DNA from: Ilyomonas sp965277535
GTDB lineage: Bacteria > Bacteroidota > Bacteroidia > Chitinophagales > Chitinophagaceae
Length of the DNA stretch: 64,000 nucleotides
Direction of reading: 5' to 3'
Assembly (NCBI GenBank): GCA_965277535.1
Contig: OZ255825.1
Location: 1,736,001-1,800,000 of the forward strand
Positions 61,147-64,000 of the stretch are shown here, piece by piece (within the stretch, counting starts at the first letter, position 1; each line of letters opens with the position of its first letter). The notes below the pieces were generated by a model. That model was not told the origin of the DNA. It made no database searches and worked only from the letters and a program-made list of their open reading frames with translations. The position numbers were made by a program, and so were the translations under genes.

Positions 61147-64000
61147 CTATTGTTGTTCTACTTTGCTGTATTTTTCTTTTTCTGAAATAATGGTGTCAAG
61201 CTTTTGTTGCGCCTCGCTTTTTAAAGCGGCATCCTGTGCATTTGCAACCACACTTTTTAAAGTAGCTTCCGCATTAAAATAATCCTGTTCTTTAAAATAA
61301 ACATCGCCCAATAAAATATAAGCTTTGGTTATCCAGTAATCGTAAGAACCAGCTTTGTTGATCACATCAAAGCTTGCTTTTTCCGCCAGCTTCAATTGGT
61401 TTTGTTGCAAATAAATAACAGCAATCTGATACCGTGCTTCCGCTGCATATTCCGATTTTCCCAAACTCACTATATTGCTATATGCACTTAAAGCATCGGA
61501 TGTTTGGTTATTCGCTTGTGCTGCTTTTGCAATGATCATATTGGCAATCATTTTATCATCGGTGGCAATTCCTTTTTCGTTCAACAAATCTTGTGCATTG
61601 GCAACCGCTGTTGCATCAAATTGCGAGAGCTTGTATTGACATCTTAACAAGCCTCTCATGCTTTCTAATTTCGCATCCTGGCTTGTGGCGATGGTTTTTA
61701 ATTGCGCAAAATATTGTTCGGCTTTGTTGTAATCTTTCAACTCAAAGAAGTTGATGCGAGCCGCTCCTAAAACCGATGCTTCTGCCCACTTGTTGGGCGA
61801 TTTATCAGCCACACCGCTGTAATAATTCAATGCGTTTTTGTAATCTTTTCTATCATTATAAATCTGCGCTGCCAGGTAACCGGCATCAATCGAATATTTG
61901 CCATCAGGAAATTGAGTGAGATACGTTTGAAAACCTTGCAACGCCTTGTCGGTTTCTTTGTTATTGTATTGATTGAAAGCAGAAATATAAGTAAGCGAAT
62001 CTTGCTCTGAAGTGCTTACTTCTTTTCCATTTTGTCGCATAAACGCTACAAATTGTTGCGGCTGTTGTTGCGAAATGAAAATGGTTCTCACATATTCTAC
62101 TGCATCGTTGCTTTCATCGCTGCTGGGATAGTTCTGCATCAGGGCTTTAAAGCGGTTCAGGGCTTCATTGTTGTTATTCAGATTAAAATAACAAACGCCC
62201 AATTTCAATAACGCTTCGGGTTTATAATTCACTGCATTTTTATCAGCTAAAATGGCATTGAGCGGTGCAACCGCATTGTTGAAATTTTCGCCCGCCATGT
62301 AAGTGTTTGCCGTTTCCATATTGGCATCGGGCACCAATACTGACGAAGGATATTTCTGCAAAAACAAACGAAGCTGCGCCAGCTTTTCAGTTGTGTTATT
62401 GGCAGCCCCTGCAATGATGGCTTTTTGGTAAGAAGCATAATCAGCAGAAGGCAAATTCAGTGCAATGGCGGTTTGATACATTTGCAAAGCCTTACTATAG
62501 TTTTTGCTCATAAAATAACAATCGGCACTGCGCAAAAATGCATCCTGTTGAATGTTGGAAGAAGCCGTGGAAACCGTTGTGGTTACGGCTTCAAAGTATT
62601 TCAAAGCTGCATTAAAATCTTGTTGTTTCAGGTTGCTGTAACCCAAAATGTATCGCGCGTCCTGCGGGTTTACTTCGCCATACGAAACAGGATTTTTTAT
62701 ATAGTTCTGCAAGTAATAAATGGCAGAATCGGCGTTGTTTTTCCGGTAAGCGATTTCACCTTTCCAGAAGTAAGCTGGTTGCAATTGCGCATTGTTGTAA
62801 GGCACAATGAATATCTTGTTCAACAACGCATCAGCATCATCAATTTGCTGATCGTTTACCAACTCAACGGCACGTCCGTACAAGATGCGCGGATATACTC
62901 TTTGCGCAGCTTCGCTTTGCGTGGGAAGACTTTGAATTAAAGTTAATGCATCTTTATAATTATTGGTATTGGCAAGCACCTGGATGAGCAACTCTCTCGC
63001 TTCATCAATGTATGAAGATTTGGGATAGGTAGCATTGAAGTTTTGCAACTCGGTTAGCGCCACATCGCGATAGCCCAATTCATAAGAAAGCTTCGCATAC
63101 AAAAACTGCGAAATTTGTTTTTGCTCCAAATTGCTGCTGTTTAATGCGCAAAACAAAAAGGCACTTCGCGCACTCGGTTTTTGATCCGTTTTTAAATACG
63201 CATCGCCCAATAAATACATGCTGTTTTGCGCCAGCGAATCTTGCTTGCCACCCAATTCTTTAAAGCCTGCAATGGCTTTTGTCCATTGCTTTGCCACATA
63301 ATAACAATAGCTCAATTCATACAAATCTTCACGCTTTACCCGCTCGGTGCTTTGCACATATTCTTCCAGATAAGGCAAGGCTTTGCTAAATTGTTTCTTT
63401 TCAAAATAAGCATGACCGAGCAATTGTTTTAACTGCAAAGCATAATACTGATTGCCTTTTTGCAAAGCCGCTTCGGCAGCTTGAATGGCTTTGTCCCTTT
63501 CGCCGCTGAAGTAGTGAATTACAGTTACATAATAAGGTACTATGCTTGCATAATTGGGTTTATCCTGCACAACAGTAAACGCATTCAACGCCTCTTTGTA
63601 TTTCTTTTCGCCAAATAAAATATAGCCGTAATAATAGTTGGCGTCAATGTAATTGGGGTCGGTTTCTATCTGCCTGATGTCATCAAACAAAGGCTTGGCT
63701 TCGTTGAAGCGTTTGGCAACAAAATAACCATACGCTTCATGAAACTTCATCGTAGCAATTTCGCTGTTGCTTAAGTTATCAATGCCTGCTTTTTCGTAGT
63801 ACGCAATGGCGTTGTCAAAGTCTTTTTTGCGATAAAAATATTCAGCTAACTGGTAGCTCATCATCTGCGTGCGGGGTGTGTTGTGTTCGGCTTCTATGAA
63901 CGTTTTGGCATCGTTTACAGCCGTTACATCGTTCAGTTGAAGATGACAGGCAATGGCATAATATTTTGCTTCCAGCGCAGCCGAAACAGGAAAGCTGCTC
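61147..64000 (-). CDS. Large TPR-repeat protein, 5' end beyond window
   Basis: 950 residues are visible; the reading frame stays open to the window edge (SSFPVSAALEAKYYAIACHLQ), so the internal ATG pair near 63864 is not the start. The protein is a long run of tetratricopeptide repeats: AEYFYRKKDFDNAIAYYEKAG, YGYILFGEKKYKEALNAF, GHAYFEKKQFSKALPYLEEY and many more to the C-terminus. TPR solenoids scaffold protein complexes. The co-transcribed barrel suggests an envelope complex, possibly for TonB-linked uptake; this is inference. It is probably periplasmic but the signal peptide lies outside. Confidence 0.9.
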   Translation of the reverse strand, partial: SSFPVSAALEAKYYAIACHLQLNDVTAVNDAKTFIEAEHNTPRTQMMSYQLAEYFYRKKDFDNAIAYYEKAGIDNLSNSEIATMKFHEAYGYFVAKRFNEAKPLFDDIRQIETDPNYIDANYYYGYILFGEKKYKEALNAFTVVQDKPNYASIVPYYVTVIHYFSGERDKAIQAAEAALQKGNQYYALQLKQLLGHAYFEKKQFSKALPYLEEYVQSTERVKREDLYELSYCYYVAKQWTKAIAGFKELGGKQDSLAQNSMYLLGDAYLKTDQKPSARSAFLFCALNSSNLEQKQISQFLYAKLSYELGYRDVALTELQNFNATYPKSSYIDEARELLIQVLANTNNYKDALTLIQSLPTQSEAAQRVYPRILYGRAVELVNDQQIDDADALLNKIFIVPYNNAQLQPAYFWKGEIAYRKNNADSAIYYLQNYIKNPVSYGEVNPQDARYILGYSNLKQQDFNAALKYFEAVTTTVSTASSNIQQDAFLRSADCYFMSKNYSKALQMYQTAIALNLPSADYASYQKAIIAGAANNTTEKLAQLRLFLQKYPSSVLVPDANMETANTYMAGENFNNAVAPLNAILADKNAVNYKPEALLKLGVCYFNLNNNNEALNRFKALMQNYPSSDESNDAVEYVRTIFISQQQPQQFVAFMRQNGKEVSTSEQDSLTYISAFNQYNNKETDKALQGFQTYLTQFPDGKYSIDAGYLAAQIYNDRKDYKNALNYYSGVADKSPNKWAEASVLGAARINFFELKDYNKAEQYFAQLKTIATSQDAKLESMRGLLRCQYKLSQFDATAVANAQDLLNEKGIATDDKMIANMIIAKAAQANNQTSDALSAYSNIVSLGKSEYAAEARYQIAVIYLQQNQLKLAEKASFDVINKAGSYDYWITKAYILLGDVYFKEQDYFNAEATLKSVVANAQDAALKSEAQQKLDTIISEKEKYSKVEQQ

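Overview
The window is an A+T-rich chromosomal segment from a member of the Bacteroidota, most likely Chitinophagaceae or a close relative (inference). The support is a SusC-type receptor fragment, Bacteroidota-restricted families (DUF5117 metalloprotease, DUF4251, pRiA4b ORF-3, the TPR/beta-barrel pair), an alpha2-type GlyRS, fused RibBA, and promoters of the TAnnTTTG type in place of E. coli-like -10 boxes. I found no tRNA, rRNA, CRISPR array, prophage or intact insertion sequence.

Layout. 1-4.8 kb: the start of a SusC-like receptor, LysE exporter plus MtgA transglycosylase, and a large lipoprotein metalloprotease. 5-7 kb: yceD-rpmF-plsX. 7-10.6 kb: a ParDE-like toxin-antitoxin locus, beta-carbonic anhydrase, galE and an Mrr-type restriction enzyme. 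10.7-16 kb: GNAT, glyQS, an FNR-type reductase, acylphosphatase, a metallophosphoesterase and a MaoC hydratase. 16-20 kb is a repeat-rich accessory stretch with a CPBP protease, an orphan two-TM SLATT-like protein and a second toxin-antitoxin pair. 20-23 kb: fusA and a DUF922 protein. 23-30.7 kb: an orphan RND permease, a PepSY-PAP2-YncE operon and ribBA. 30.7-33 kb: a third toxin-antitoxin pair and an unrecognised 445-residue protein. 33-36 kb: glutaryl-CoA dehydrogenase, aroK, DUF423 and a YdeI-like protein. 36-41.5 kb: a decayed tspO, an OmpA-type protein, a ChbG-like deacetylase, an arginase-family protein with a damaged metal site and an RsbQ-like hydrolase with a damaged catalytic triad. 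41.6-47 kb: bioB, a CrtA-like oxygenase, a J-domain protein, lipA and OsmC. 47-51.4 kb: secreted proteins and a two-gene Acg-nitroreductase/PaaK-like operon. 51.5-57.9 kb: era, a response regulator, an OmpA lipoprotein, an APC permease, a GH13 amylase and an ElaA acetyltransferase. 58-64 kb: outer-membrane beta-barrels and a long TPR protein running off the window.

Most of the window is ordinary housekeeping. The unusual content is of two kinds. (1) Broken or diverged genes: plsX, the first ParE toxin and mrr each carry a 1-2 nt indel within 4 kb, tspO is multiply disrupted, and two enzymes have lost catalytic residues. (2) Small repetitive DNA: a recurring GCAAAAACAAA box that often forms the tail of terminators, several REP/REPIN-like palindromes (one lying in the 5' end of aroK), 66-bp, 40-bp and 38-bp dispersed repeats, and long perfect inverted repeats between genes. 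I see no convincing multi-gene novel system. The best candidates for new biology are the nitroreductase/PaaK operon, the orphan SLATT-like protein and the unknown protein beside the third toxin-antitoxin pair.
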